Below, one piece after another: positions 1 through 7,423 of a DNA stretch of 64,000 nt. The stretch comes from Variovorax paradoxus (GTDB taxonomy: Bacteria; Pseudomonadota; Gammaproteobacteria; Burkholderiales; Burkholderiaceae_C), in assembly GCF_022009635.1 (NCBI RefSeq), contig NZ_CP091716.1:3921001-3985000 (forward strand). The letters are read 5' to 3'. Made by a program: the position numbers and the translations under genes. Numbering within the stretch: the stretch's first letter is position 1; every line of letters starts with the position of its first letter. Under the pieces are notes generated by a model that was not told where the DNA came from, did not search any database, and worked only from the letters and a program-made list of their open reading frames with translations.

Positions 1-719
1 CGGCGTCGCCAAGGGGCCGGCTGCGGGTGGACGTGCCCAGCCCGCTGGCGCGGATGATCCTGGTGCCGGCGCTGCCGGCCTTCCACGCGCGCCATCCCGA
101 CATCCAGCTCGACATGGGCGTGAGCGACCGGGTGGTGGACGTGATCGGCGAGAACGTGGACTGCGTCGTGCGCGGCGGCGAGCTGACGGACCAATCGCTG
201 ATGGCGCGCCGCGTGGGCGACCTGCAGCTAGGCGTCTACGCAGCGCCGTCCTACCTGGCGCTTGCCGGCACGCCGGCTCATCCGCGCGAGCTGGAAGACA
301 CGCATCACCGCATCGTGGGCTTCCTGTGGTCGCGCAACGGCAAGACCTTCCCGTATGCGATATGGCGTGAAGAAGGCGACGAACGCATCGAAGTGCAGGG
401 CCGCTACGTGCTTTCGGTCGACGACGGCAACGCCTACCTGGCGGCCGGTCTTGCGGGGCTGGGCGTGCTGTGGCTGCCGGACTACATGGCAAGGCCCCAC
501 CTGGCGAGCGGCGAGCTCGTGCCGCTGTTCCAGGACTGGCGGCTCGACCCGATGCCGCTGTACCTGGCGTTTCCGCCCAACCGGCATGTCAGCGCCAAGC
601 TGCGCGTTTTCATCGACTGGGTGGCCGAGCTGATGGCGCTGCATGCGCCCGTGATGCGGCCCCGAGAGCTTGAGCAGCAGACAGGGGCTCGCGCCGTCTA
701 TAGCATCCACCGCTCATGA
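1..719 (+). CDS. LysR-family transcriptional regulator, C-terminal part (cut by window start)
   Basis: The open frame is already running at the first base, so the N-terminal winged helix lies outside the window. The visible part begins with the usual LysR linker (G-R-L-R-V-D-V-P-S-P) and continues through a complete LysR substrate-binding domain with the typical A-G-L-G-V-L-W-L-P segment near its end. LysR proteins are cytoplasmic DNA-binding regulators that respond to a small ligand. The stop codon overlaps the ATG of the following MFS gene (ATGA), so the two are probably co-transcribed and the exporter is a likely target. The ligand cannot be inferred. Confidence 0.9.
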   Translation, partial: ASPRGRLRVDVPSPLARMILVPALPAFHARHPDIQLDMGVSDRVVDVIGENVDCVVRGGELTDQSLMARRVGDLQLGVYAAPSYLALAGTPAHPRELEDTHHRIVGFLWSRNGKTFPYAIWREEGDERIEVQGRYVLSVDDGNAYLAAGLAGLGVLWLPDYMARPHLASGELVPLFQDWRLDPMPLYLAFPPNRHVSAKLRVFIDWVAELMALHAPVMRPRELEQQTGARAVYSIHRS

Positions 720-2203
720 CATCCACAGCAAGAACAACAAGACGCCCCCTGGTCATCGCGTCGATCATGGCTTCCATGGCCATGGTGGCCATCGAAGCGA
801 CCATCGTTTCCACCGTGATGCCGCAGATCGCCTCGGAGCTTGGCGGCCTGCACCTGTACAGCTGGGTGTTCGCATCCTTCCTGCTGGCGCAGACCGCGAT
901 GACCGTGGTGTTCGGCAAGCTCTCCGACCTGTACGGCCGCAAGCCGATCATGTTCGTGGGCATCGCGATCTTCGTCCTGGGCTCGGTGCTGGCGGGCTTC
1001 GCGTGGTCGATGCCGGCCATGATCTGCTTCCGGCTGATCCAGGGCATTGGTGCGGGCGCCATCCAGCCTGTGTCGCTCACCATCGTGGGCGACCTGTACC
1101 CGGCGCGCGAGCGCGGCAAGGTGCAGGGCTACCTGGCCAGCGTATGGGCGGTATCGGCGGTGGTGGGGCCGATGATCGGCGCGCTCATCGTGCAGAAGCT
1201 GTCGTGGGCGTGGATCTTCTGGGTCAACGTGCCCATCGGCCTGGCTGCCGCGGCCGGCTTCTGGCTCTACCTGCACGAGGCGCCGAGCGTGCGTCGCTCG
1301 TCCATCGACATCGCCGGTGCGGTGCTGTTCACCATCGGCATCGCGGCGCTGATGATCGCGCTGACCGACTTCGGCATCGGCGACACCGGCAGCGCGGCGT
1401 TGTGGACGGCGGTGTTCGCCGTCACGCTGGTGCTGTTCGTGATGCAGGAGCGCCGCGCCGCCGACCCGATGGTGTCGCTCAAGCTGTGGGGCGCGCGCAT
1501 CATCGCCACGGTGAACGGCGCGGCCATGCTCGGCGGCATGGTGCTGATCGGCATCACCACCTTCCTGCCGATGTACGTGCAAGTGGTGCTGCAGCGCTCG
1601 TCCGTCACGGCCGGGCTCACGCTCACCATGGTGATGCTGGGCTGGCCCATCGGCGCGACGCTGACCTCGCGCACCTTCCACCGCATCGGCCTGTGGCGCA
1701 TGGTGCTGATCGGCGGGGCACTCATTCCGGTCGGCACTGCCGCCTTCGCGCTGCTGTCGGCGGGCAGCACGCCGCTGCTGGCGGCGGTGGGCTCTTTCAT
1801 CATGGGCCTGGGCATGGGCGTGATGAGCCTGGCCTCGCTCATCCTCATCCAGGAGGCGGTGGACGTGGCGCAGCGCGGCGTGGCCACGGCGTCGAACGTG
1901 TTCTCTCGCAACCTCGGCAGCGCGCTGGGCGCGACCTTCTTCGGCGCGGTCTTCAACTTCGGCCTCACGCGCGGCGATGGCGCCATGGCCTTCACCGACG
2001 ACCAGTTGCGCCTGCTGCTGCAAGGCTCGCATGGCACGGCCGCCACCGATGCCGGCATCCGCCTGGCGCTGGGCGGCTCGCTGCACCTGACCTTCGTGAC
2101 CATGCTGGTGGTGAGCCTGGGCGTGGTCGCGCTGGCCTTGCTGCTGCCGAAGGAAGGGCTGGAGAGCCACGCGATAGGGGCCGGCAAGCCGGCCCCGAAG
2201 TAA
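716..2203 (+). CDS. MFS drug exporter, DHA2 (EmrB/QacA) type
   Basis: A 495-residue polytopic membrane protein. The length and hydrophobic profile fit the 14-helix DHA2 drug:H+ antiporter branch. The MFS motif A is present early (G-K-L-S-D-L-Y-G-R-K-P), and the helix 4-5 region carries R-L-I-Q-G-I-G-A-G-A followed by the G-P-x-I-G antiporter-type motif. It should export a hydrophobic or amphipathic compound using the proton gradient. The start overlaps the stop of the LysR gene by 4 bases. Because both genes are on one strand and the overlap implies translational coupling, regulator and pump are probably one transcript. The substrate is unknown. Confidence 0.9.
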   Translation: MTSTARTTRRPLVIASIMASMAMVAIEATIVSTVMPQIASELGGLHLYSWVFASFLLAQTAMTVVFGKLSDLYGRKPIMFVGIAIFVLGSVLAGFAWSMPAMICFRLIQGIGAGAIQPVSLTIVGDLYPARERGKVQGYLASVWAVSAVVGPMIGALIVQKLSWAWIFWVNVPIGLAAAAGFWLYLHEAPSVRRSSIDIAGAVLFTIGIAALMIALTDFGIGDTGSAALWTAVFAVTLVLFVMQERRAADPMVSLKLWGARIIATVNGAAMLGGMVLIGITTFLPMYVQVVLQRSSVTAGLTLTMVMLGWPIGATLTSRTFHRIGLWRMVLIGGALIPVGTAAFALLSAGSTPLLAAVGSFIMGLGMGVMSLASLILIQEAVDVAQRGVATASNVFSRNLGSALGATFFGAVFNFGLTRGDGAMAFTDDQLRLLLQGSHGTAATDAGIRLALGGSLHLTFVTMLVVSLGVVALALLLPKEGLESHAIGAGKPAPK

Positions 2204-2213
2204 GCAGGGCGGA

Positions 2214-2648
2214 TCAGCCGGGCGCGGCCATCAGTGGCTTGCGCATGAGCTGCAGGTAGTAGCCCGGCGCGTAGTCGTCGATGCGGGCGTAGTCCTCGTA
2301 GCCATGCTTGAGGTAGAAGCCGCGCGCCTGCCACTCGAAGGTGCTCAGCTTCGCGTTCTTCGCGCCCAGCGCCATGCCCTGGCGCTCGGCGTCGGCCAGC
2401 AGCCGGCTGCCCAGGCCGGTGCCGCGCATGTCTTCCTCGACGAACAGCACGTCGATGTCGAGCCAATACAGAAACACATAGGCGCGCAGCCCGCCGACGA
2501 GCTTGCCGGACTCGTCCCGCGCGTTGATGCGCACGTACTGCTGCTCGGGGTACTCGCCGACGAAGCCGTAGTTGAAATGGCGCAGCTTGCGGCCGAGTTC
2601 GCCCGAGCGGAGCTCTTCGTCGGTGGGTGTCGAAAACGTGATGTTCAT
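2214..2648 (-). CDS. GNAT-family N-acetyltransferase
   Basis: A 144-residue single-domain GNAT protein. The acetyl-CoA-binding motif A is clear (M-R-G-T-G-L-G-S-R-L-L), preceded by the expected beta strand (D-I-D-V-L-F-V) and followed by a C-terminal A-R-G-F-Y-L-K-H-G-Y-E segment typical of the fold. The frame is open further upstream, but that part reads as low-quality sequence antisense to the next gene, so I start at M-N-I-T-F. It converges with the MFS gene, whose stop is 10 bases away. The acceptor is unknown; it could be a small amine or a protein. Confidence 0.85.
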   Translation of the reverse strand: MNITFSTPTDEELRSGELGRKLRHFNYGFVGEYPEQQYVRINARDESGKLVGGLRAYVFLYWLDIDVLFVEEDMRGTGLGSRLLADAERQGMALGAKNAKLSTFEWQARGFYLKHGYEDYARIDDYAPGYYLQLMRKPLMAAPG

Positions 2649-2790
2649 GGCGGCCGGGCTCCGATGTGTGTGGCGGAGGCGGCATTCTGCCCATCCCCGG
2701 CTGCCGCATATCGATGCGCACTTTCCTTCTTTGTGCCCCGCGCCCCTCGTTGATACGGTCACTCCCTTTGCATTTGCGGGGCAAGCGACC

Positions 2791-4413
2791 ATGGGCGCGA
2801 GAGAAGATTTCGAGAGACAGGCTCTGTCGGGCACCGACGGTGCCATCCAGCACCAGGCCGACGTGCTGGTGATCGGCGGCGGACCGGCCGGCGCCTGGGC
2901 GGCGGTGAGCGCGGCGGCGCAGGGCGCGCGCGTGCTGCTGGCGGACAAGGGCTTCTGCGGCACATCGGGCGCCACCGCGCCTTCGGGTACCGGGCTCTGG
3001 CATGTGTCGCCCGACGGCAAGGCGCGCGAGGAGGCCAAGGCCAGCCGCTACGCCATGGGCGGCCAGCTCGCCGAGCATGCGTGGATGGACCGCGTGCTCG
3101 CCCAGACCTGGGACAACGTCGAGCGGCTCAAGGACTGGGGCTATCCGTTCCCGGCCGACGACCAGGGCACGCTGCGCTGCACTTCGCTGCAGGGCCCCGA
3201 ATACATGCGCCTGATGCGCAAGCGAGTGAAAGAGTCGGGCGCGCGCATCCTCGACCACAGCCCGGCGCTCGAGCTGCTGGTGGACGAGCACGGCACCGTC
3301 TGCGGCGCCACCGGCGTGAACCGCCAGACCGGCGACACCTGGGTGGCGCGCACCGGCGCGGTGGTCATCGCCACGGGCGGCTGCGCTTTCCTGAGCCGCG
3401 CGCTGGGCTGCAACGTGCTCACCGGCGATGGCCAGCTGATGGCGGCCGAAGCGGGCGCCGCGCTGTCGGGCATGGAGTTCTCCAACGCCTATGGGCTGGG
3501 GCCGGCGTTTTCGTCGGTCACCAAGTCGCTGTTCTACAACTGGGCGACCTTCTACACGGCCGACGGCGTGGCCATCGAGGGCGCGGGTTCGTCCAAGGGG
3601 CGCGGGGTGATCGCGCAGACGCTGCAGTCGCAGCCGGTGTTCGCCTGCCTCGACCGCGCCGACGCGCAGATCCGCGCGTGGATGCGCACCGCGCAACCCA
3701 ATTTCTTCGTGTCGTTCGACCGGCAGGGCATCGACCCGTTCACGCAGCATTTCCCCGTGACGCTGCGGCTCGAAGGCACGGTGCGCGGCACCGGCGGGCT
3801 GCACCTGGTCGACGATTCCTGCGCGACTTCGGTGCCCGGCCTCTATGCGGCGGGCGACGCAGCCACGCGCGAGCTGATCTGCGGCGGGTTCACCGGCGGC
3901 GGCAGCCACAACGCAGCCTGGGCGCTGTCGTCGGGCTTCTGGGCCGGCGCGGGCGCGGCCGCCTTCGGGCGCGATGCGCGCGCCAGGCTGTCGCAGCGCA
4001 CCGCGTTGCGCGCGGGCGGTGTTGCGCTTTCGACGCGCGGAGCCTCGCAGTTCGACAGCGCGGAGGTGATCCGCGCGGTGCAGGCCGAAGTCTTCCCCTA
4101 CGAGCGCAACTGGTTCCGCGAAGGCGATGCATTGCGCGACTCGCTCGGCCGGCTCGATGCATTGTGGGCGCGGCTGCGCACCAGCGCGCCCGCCGCCACG
4201 GCCGCTGAGGCGGTGCGCGCCCGCGAGGCCGCGGCCATGCTGGCCACTTCGCGCTGGATGTACCGCAGCGCGCTGCAGCGCACCGAGACGCGCGGCATGC
4301 ACCGGCGCCGCGAGCACGGCGTGCTCGACCCCGCGCAGCGCCATCGCCTGCTCAGCGGCGGGCTCGACGAAGTGTGGGTGCAACGCCAGGCCGTGCAGGA
4401 GGCCACCGCATGA
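2791..4413 (+). CDS. FAD-dependent oxidoreductase, fumarate reductase/AprA-like flavoprotein
   Basis: A 540-residue flavoprotein. The N terminus has the dinucleotide-binding motif (V-I-G-G-G-P-A-G, about residues 27-34) and the adenine-binding acidic end, and the C-terminal FAD motif is V-P-G-L-Y-A-A-G-D-A. This is the succinate dehydrogenase/fumarate reductase/adenylylsulfate reductase alpha-type fold. Its stop overlaps the start of a two-cluster ferredoxin (ATGA), so the pair probably forms one electron-transfer enzyme like AprAB. A sulfonate-type binding protein follows, suggesting a role in sulfur compound use. The substrate is not known. The ATG chosen is the first that avoids a nonsense N-terminal extension across the promoter region. 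Confidence 0.85.
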   Translation: MGAREDFERQALSGTDGAIQHQADVLVIGGGPAGAWAAVSAAAQGARVLLADKGFCGTSGATAPSGTGLWHVSPDGKAREEAKASRYAMGGQLAEHAWMDRVLAQTWDNVERLKDWGYPFPADDQGTLRCTSLQGPEYMRLMRKRVKESGARILDHSPALELLVDEHGTVCGATGVNRQTGDTWVARTGAVVIATGGCAFLSRALGCNVLTGDGQLMAAEAGAALSGMEFSNAYGLGPAFSSVTKSLFYNWATFYTADGVAIEGAGSSKGRGVIAQTLQSQPVFACLDRADAQIRAWMRTAQPNFFVSFDRQGIDPFTQHFPVTLRLEGTVRGTGGLHLVDDSCATSVPGLYAAGDAATRELICGGFTGGGSHNAAWALSSGFWAGAGAAAFGRDARARLSQRTALRAGGVALSTRGASQFDSAEVIRAVQAEVFPYERNWFREGDALRDSLGRLDALWARLRTSAPAATAAEAVRAREAAAMLATSRWMYRSALQRTETRGMHRRREHGVLDPAQRHRLLSGGLDEVWVQRQAVQEATA

Positions 4414-4739
4414 TCGAAGTCGTGAGCGCCGAGCGCTGCACCGCCTGCAACATCTGTGTCAATGCCTGCCCGACCAACGTGTTCGAGGCCGTGCCCGGCG
4501 CGCCGCCGCGCATCGCCCGGCAGGACGATTGCCAGACCTGCTTCATGTGCGAGCTTTACTGCCCCGAAGACGCGCTGTACGTCGCGCCGATTGCCGACCG
4601 GGGCGCCACCGCCGAGGAGCGCGATGCCGCAGCCGAAGCATTGATGGGCAGCTACCGCAGCGCCGTCGGATGGGGCAGGGGACGCCAGTCGACGGCCTCC
4701 GCCGATGCGAGCTTCGAGCTGCTTGGCCGCGCGCACTGA
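4410..4739 (+). CDS. 2[4Fe-4S] ferredoxin, partner of the upstream flavoprotein
   Basis: A 109-residue protein with two classical cluster motifs: C-T-A-C-N-I-C-V-N-A-C-P (Cys 10, 13, 16, 20) and C-Q-T-C-F-M-C-E-L-Y-C-P (Cys 41, 44, 47, 51). It resembles the beta subunit of adenylylsulfate reductase-type enzymes, which shuttles electrons to the FAD subunit. Translation is coupled to the flavoprotein by a 4-base overlap. The last 50 residues have no recognisable motif. Electron donor and final substrate are unknown. Confidence 0.88.
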   Translation: MIEVVSAERCTACNICVNACPTNVFEAVPGAPPRIARQDDCQTCFMCELYCPEDALYVAPIADRGATAEERDAAAEALMGSYRSAVGWGRGRQSTASADASFELLGRAH

Positions 4740-4774
4740 ACCACCTTTTTCCTTTCCCTTGTTGTGAGTTTTCG

Positions 4775-5746
4775 ATGACCGATCAGTCCGGCCGCCGCAG
4801 GTTGTTGCGCGGCGCCATTGCGGTGGCAGGCGCCAGCGCCTTGCCTCTTTTCTCCATCGCCCAAGGCAGCGGCCAGGTGCTGCGCCTGGGCTACATCGGC
4901 CCGGGCAAGAAGCCCGCGAACGCCACAGGCTGGGCCTTGCGCCAGGGCCACCTTCAGCGCGAACTCGCGGCGCTGGGCTTCAGCGACGTGACCACGCGCA
5001 ACTTCCCGAACGGGCCCGACCTCAACGAGGCCTTCATCTCGGGCGCGCTCGATGTGGGCATCTACGGCGACACGCCCGCCATCGTCGCGCGCTCGCGCGG
5101 TCTGGAAAGCCAGCTCATCGGCTTCGACGCGGTCGGCATGAACGTGTGGCTGCTCACGCCCCGCAATGGCGCGCGCAGCGTGAAGGAACTGGACGGCAAG
5201 TCCATCGGCGTGGCGCGCGGCTCCTACATGCACCGCTATGTGCTGGGCCTGCTCAAGGAACACGGGCTGCAGAAGTCCGTCAAGGTGATCCACATGTTCC
5301 CGCGCGACGGCGAGGCCGCGCTGGACCAGGGCTCCATCGCGGCCTTCGCTGCACAGATCGACGTGGGGCCGCTGCTGGCTTCGCGCGGCTATCCGGTGAT
5401 CGACGAGGCCGAGCAGCATCCGACGCTGCGCGGCACTTCGGTGATCGTCGCTTCCAGCAAGCTGCTCGCGGCCGCGCCGGGCGTGCCCGCCGCATGGACC
5501 CGCGCGCGCCGCACCGCGCTGCAGGAGATCCGGCGCGACAACGCGGCCTACTACGCCTTTCATGCCGAGGTCAGCGGCTTTCCGCTCGATGTCGTCAAGG
5601 TCTCGCATCCGCTGTCGCAGTTTCCCGAAGCCGCATACCCTGCCGAAGGGCTGGCGCTGCTCGACGAGGTCAAGAAGTTCCTGCTGGCCGAAAACCTCGT
5701 GAGCCGAGACTTCGCGCTCGCGCAGTGGCGCGCGCCCGAGGCCTGA
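4775..5746 (+). CDS. ABC transporter substrate-binding protein, SsuA/sulfonate-type
   Basis: A 323-residue periplasmic binding protein of the SsuA/TauA/NrtA class. The N terminus has an R-R-R-L-L-R-G stretch followed by a hydrophobic core, so export may be by the Tat route. The fold signatures are L-R-L-G-Y-I-G, a D-V-G-I-Y-G-D-T-P segment and a D-G-K-S-I-G-V-A-R-G segment. Class members bind sulfonates, nitrate or related anions. It lies 35 bases after the ferredoxin gene on the same strand, so it probably belongs to that operon. No matching permease or ATPase is in the window, so it must share a transporter encoded elsewhere or act only as a sensor. Confidence 0.85.
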   Translation: MTDQSGRRRLLRGAIAVAGASALPLFSIAQGSGQVLRLGYIGPGKKPANATGWALRQGHLQRELAALGFSDVTTRNFPNGPDLNEAFISGALDVGIYGDTPAIVARSRGLESQLIGFDAVGMNVWLLTPRNGARSVKELDGKSIGVARGSYMHRYVLGLLKEHGLQKSVKVIHMFPRDGEAALDQGSIAAFAAQIDVGPLLASRGYPVIDEAEQHPTLRGTSVIVASSKLLAAAPGVPAAWTRARRTALQEIRRDNAAYYAFHAEVSGFPLDVVKVSHPLSQFPEAAYPAEGLALLDEVKKFLLAENLVSRDFALAQWRAPEA

Positions 5747-5866
5747 GCGGCTCGGGCCGATTTCGGGCAAACCGCCTACCAGCACGGTCACGCGCGCCGC
5801 AGTATGGTTGCGCGGTGCGCTCATGCGTGCCCTTCCTCATCGTTCATTCATCGCGTGGAAATCCTC

Positions 5867-6907
5867 ATGACCTACCTCGCTTCTTCGCATCGCTACGACG
5901 CGCTTCCCTACCGCCGCGTCGGCCGCAGCGGGCTCGTGCTGCCAGCCATCTCGCTCGGCCTCTGGCACAACTTCGGAGACACCACCTCCATCGCCACGCA
6001 GCGCCAGTTGCTGCGCACGGCCTTCGACCTGGGCATCAACCACTTCGACCTGGCCAACAACTACGGCCCGCCGTACGGCAGCGCCGAGAGCAACTTCGGC
6101 CGGGTCCTGCGCGAAGATTTCAAGCACTACCGCGACGAACTCATCATCTCCAGCAAGGCCGGCTGGGACATGTGGCCCGGCCCTTACGGCAAAGGCGGCG
6201 GCTCGCGCAAATACGTGCTCGCGAGCCTCGACCAGAGCCTGCAGCGGCTCGGCCTGGACTACGTCGACATCTTCTATTCGCACCGCTTCGACCCCGACAC
6301 CCCGCTGGAAGAAACCGCCTCCGCGCTCGCCCAGGCCGTGCAGCAGGGCAAGGCGCTGTACATCGGCATTTCTTCCTACTCCGCAGGCAAGACCCGCGAA
6401 ATCGCGGCGTTGCTGCGCGAATGGAAGGTGCCGCTGCTGATCCATCAGCCGGCCTACAACCTGTTCAACCGCTGGATCGAAAAAGACCTGCTCAACGCCA
6501 CCGACGAACTGGGCGCGGGCGTCATCGCGTTCACGCCGCTGGCGCAGGGCCTGCTGACCGACAAGTACCTGAACGGCATTCCGGCCGATGCACGCATCAA
6601 CCGGCCGGGCGGTGGTTCGCTCAAGCAGGAGCACCTGTCCGAGGCAAACGTCGAGCGCGCCCGTGCGTTGAACAAGATCGCGCAGCGCCGCGGCCAGACG
6701 CTGGCCCAGCTTGCATTGACGTGGACCTTGCGCGACCCGCGCGTCAGCTCCGCGCTGATCGGCGCGAGCCGGCCGGAACAGATCGTCGACAACGTGGCTG
6801 CGCTCGCGCATGCACCGCTGAGCGCCGAGGAACTGGCCGAGATCGACAAGTACGCAGTCGAAGGCGGCGTGAACCTCTGGGAAAAGCCGTCGACCGATTT
6901 CGCCTGA
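5867..6907 (+). CDS. gpr: Aldo-keto reductase, YghZ/Gpr type (L-glyceraldehyde 3-phosphate reductase)
   Basis: A 346-residue AKR very close to Escherichia coli YghZ, sharing long motifs such as S-L-G-L-W-H-N-F-G, F-D-L-A-N-N-Y-G-P-P and W-P-G-P-Y-G. The catalytic tetrad is visible: Asp and Tyr in D-L-A-N-N-Y, Lys in I-I-S-S-K-A-G, and His in D-I-F-Y-S-H-R. The C-terminal NADPH-binding R-V-S-S-A-L-I-G-A-S motif is present. YghZ reduces L-glyceraldehyde 3-phosphate and methylglyoxal, so this is a detoxifying cytosolic enzyme. It follows the binding-protein gene by 120 bases and is probably a separate unit. Confidence 0.9.
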   Translation: MTYLASSHRYDALPYRRVGRSGLVLPAISLGLWHNFGDTTSIATQRQLLRTAFDLGINHFDLANNYGPPYGSAESNFGRVLREDFKHYRDELIISSKAGWDMWPGPYGKGGGSRKYVLASLDQSLQRLGLDYVDIFYSHRFDPDTPLEETASALAQAVQQGKALYIGISSYSAGKTREIAALLREWKVPLLIHQPAYNLFNRWIEKDLLNATDELGAGVIAFTPLAQGLLTDKYLNGIPADARINRPGGGSLKQEHLSEANVERARALNKIAQRRGQTLAQLALTWTLRDPRVSSALIGASRPEQIVDNVAALAHAPLSAEELAEIDKYAVEGGVNLWEKPSTDFA

Positions 6908-7421
6908 TAGCGCGGCGGCCGCGGTCTCGAATCGCGGATCGCATCAGGTAACTTGGAATCCGTCTTTGGCAAAAGCGCGTGCGCTTTGCAGAATCGGGCA
7001 AAGCGTTCATTCGATTCATTGCCTGCCATGCAACTGCGCACCCACTATGTTTCCCCGGCCGCCCAGGCGCGCCACGTTCTGGATCTCACGGCACGGGCCT
7101 GGCGCGTGCCGCCGCGCTCAGCCCATGAGGCGGCCCGCCGCGCGCCCCATGGCTACGTGCCGGCAAGAGTGCTGCGTCGGCTGCATGCGGCGACGGTGCT
7201 GAGGCTGCTGCCGCATTCGTGGTGAGCCCGCGCCATTGCGCGTTCACCAGATATCGATAGAGGAATTCAGCGCAAACGGCGCATGCGATGCCCGAGAGAA
7301 TTTGCGCAGGAAAAGAGGGGAGAGGAAGACCGGAATGAGTTCGAGGTGAGTCGGAGCCGGGCTGTGTTTATTGCTGCCCGGTGGGCGACTTTTGAGGCGG
7401 GCTCGCGAGGCCCGCTTTTTT
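6908..7421. other. 514-base interval without a confident gene
   Basis: Between the reductase stop and the convergent ankyrin gene I find only one weak small ORF (listed separately) and a strong plus-strand intrinsic terminator at its right end. An imperfect inverted repeat (GCAAAAGCGC with GCGCTTTGC) lies at about 6968-6988, and the stretch 7240-7390 is less GC-rich than its surroundings. The terminator implies a plus-strand transcript ending here, either read-through from the reductase, the small ORF, or a small RNA. No tRNA or IS remnant is visible. Confidence 0.4.
7028..7225 (+). CDS. Possible small basic protein, unknown
   Basis: A 65-codon ORF with many Arg and Ala residues, starting M-Q-L-R-T-H-Y-V. 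Codon third positions are mostly G or C, as in neighbouring genes, but Arg/Ala-rich ORFs arise easily by chance in DNA of this composition. It sits in a 514-base gap and would be served by the terminator about 170 bases downstream. No family is recognised, and I see no strong ribosome binding site. Confidence 0.25.
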   Translation: MQLRTHYVSPAAQARHVLDLTARAWRVPPRSAHEAARRAPHGYVPARVLRRLHAATVLRLLPHSW

Positions 7422-7423
7422 TT
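7397..7423 (+). terminator. Rho-independent terminator
   Basis: The stem GCGGGC (7397-7402) pairs with GCCCGC (7410-7415) around a 7-base loop and is followed directly by eight T residues (7416-7423). The U-tract is on the plus strand, so it ends rightward transcription. It overlaps the stop codon of the ankyrin gene on the other strand. Confidence 0.85.

Noticed and set aside
1267..4383. A 1038-codon minus-strand open frame
   Set aside because: It crosses three genes on both strands and has shadow composition. Only the GNAT gene inside 2214-2648 is real on this strand, in a different frame.
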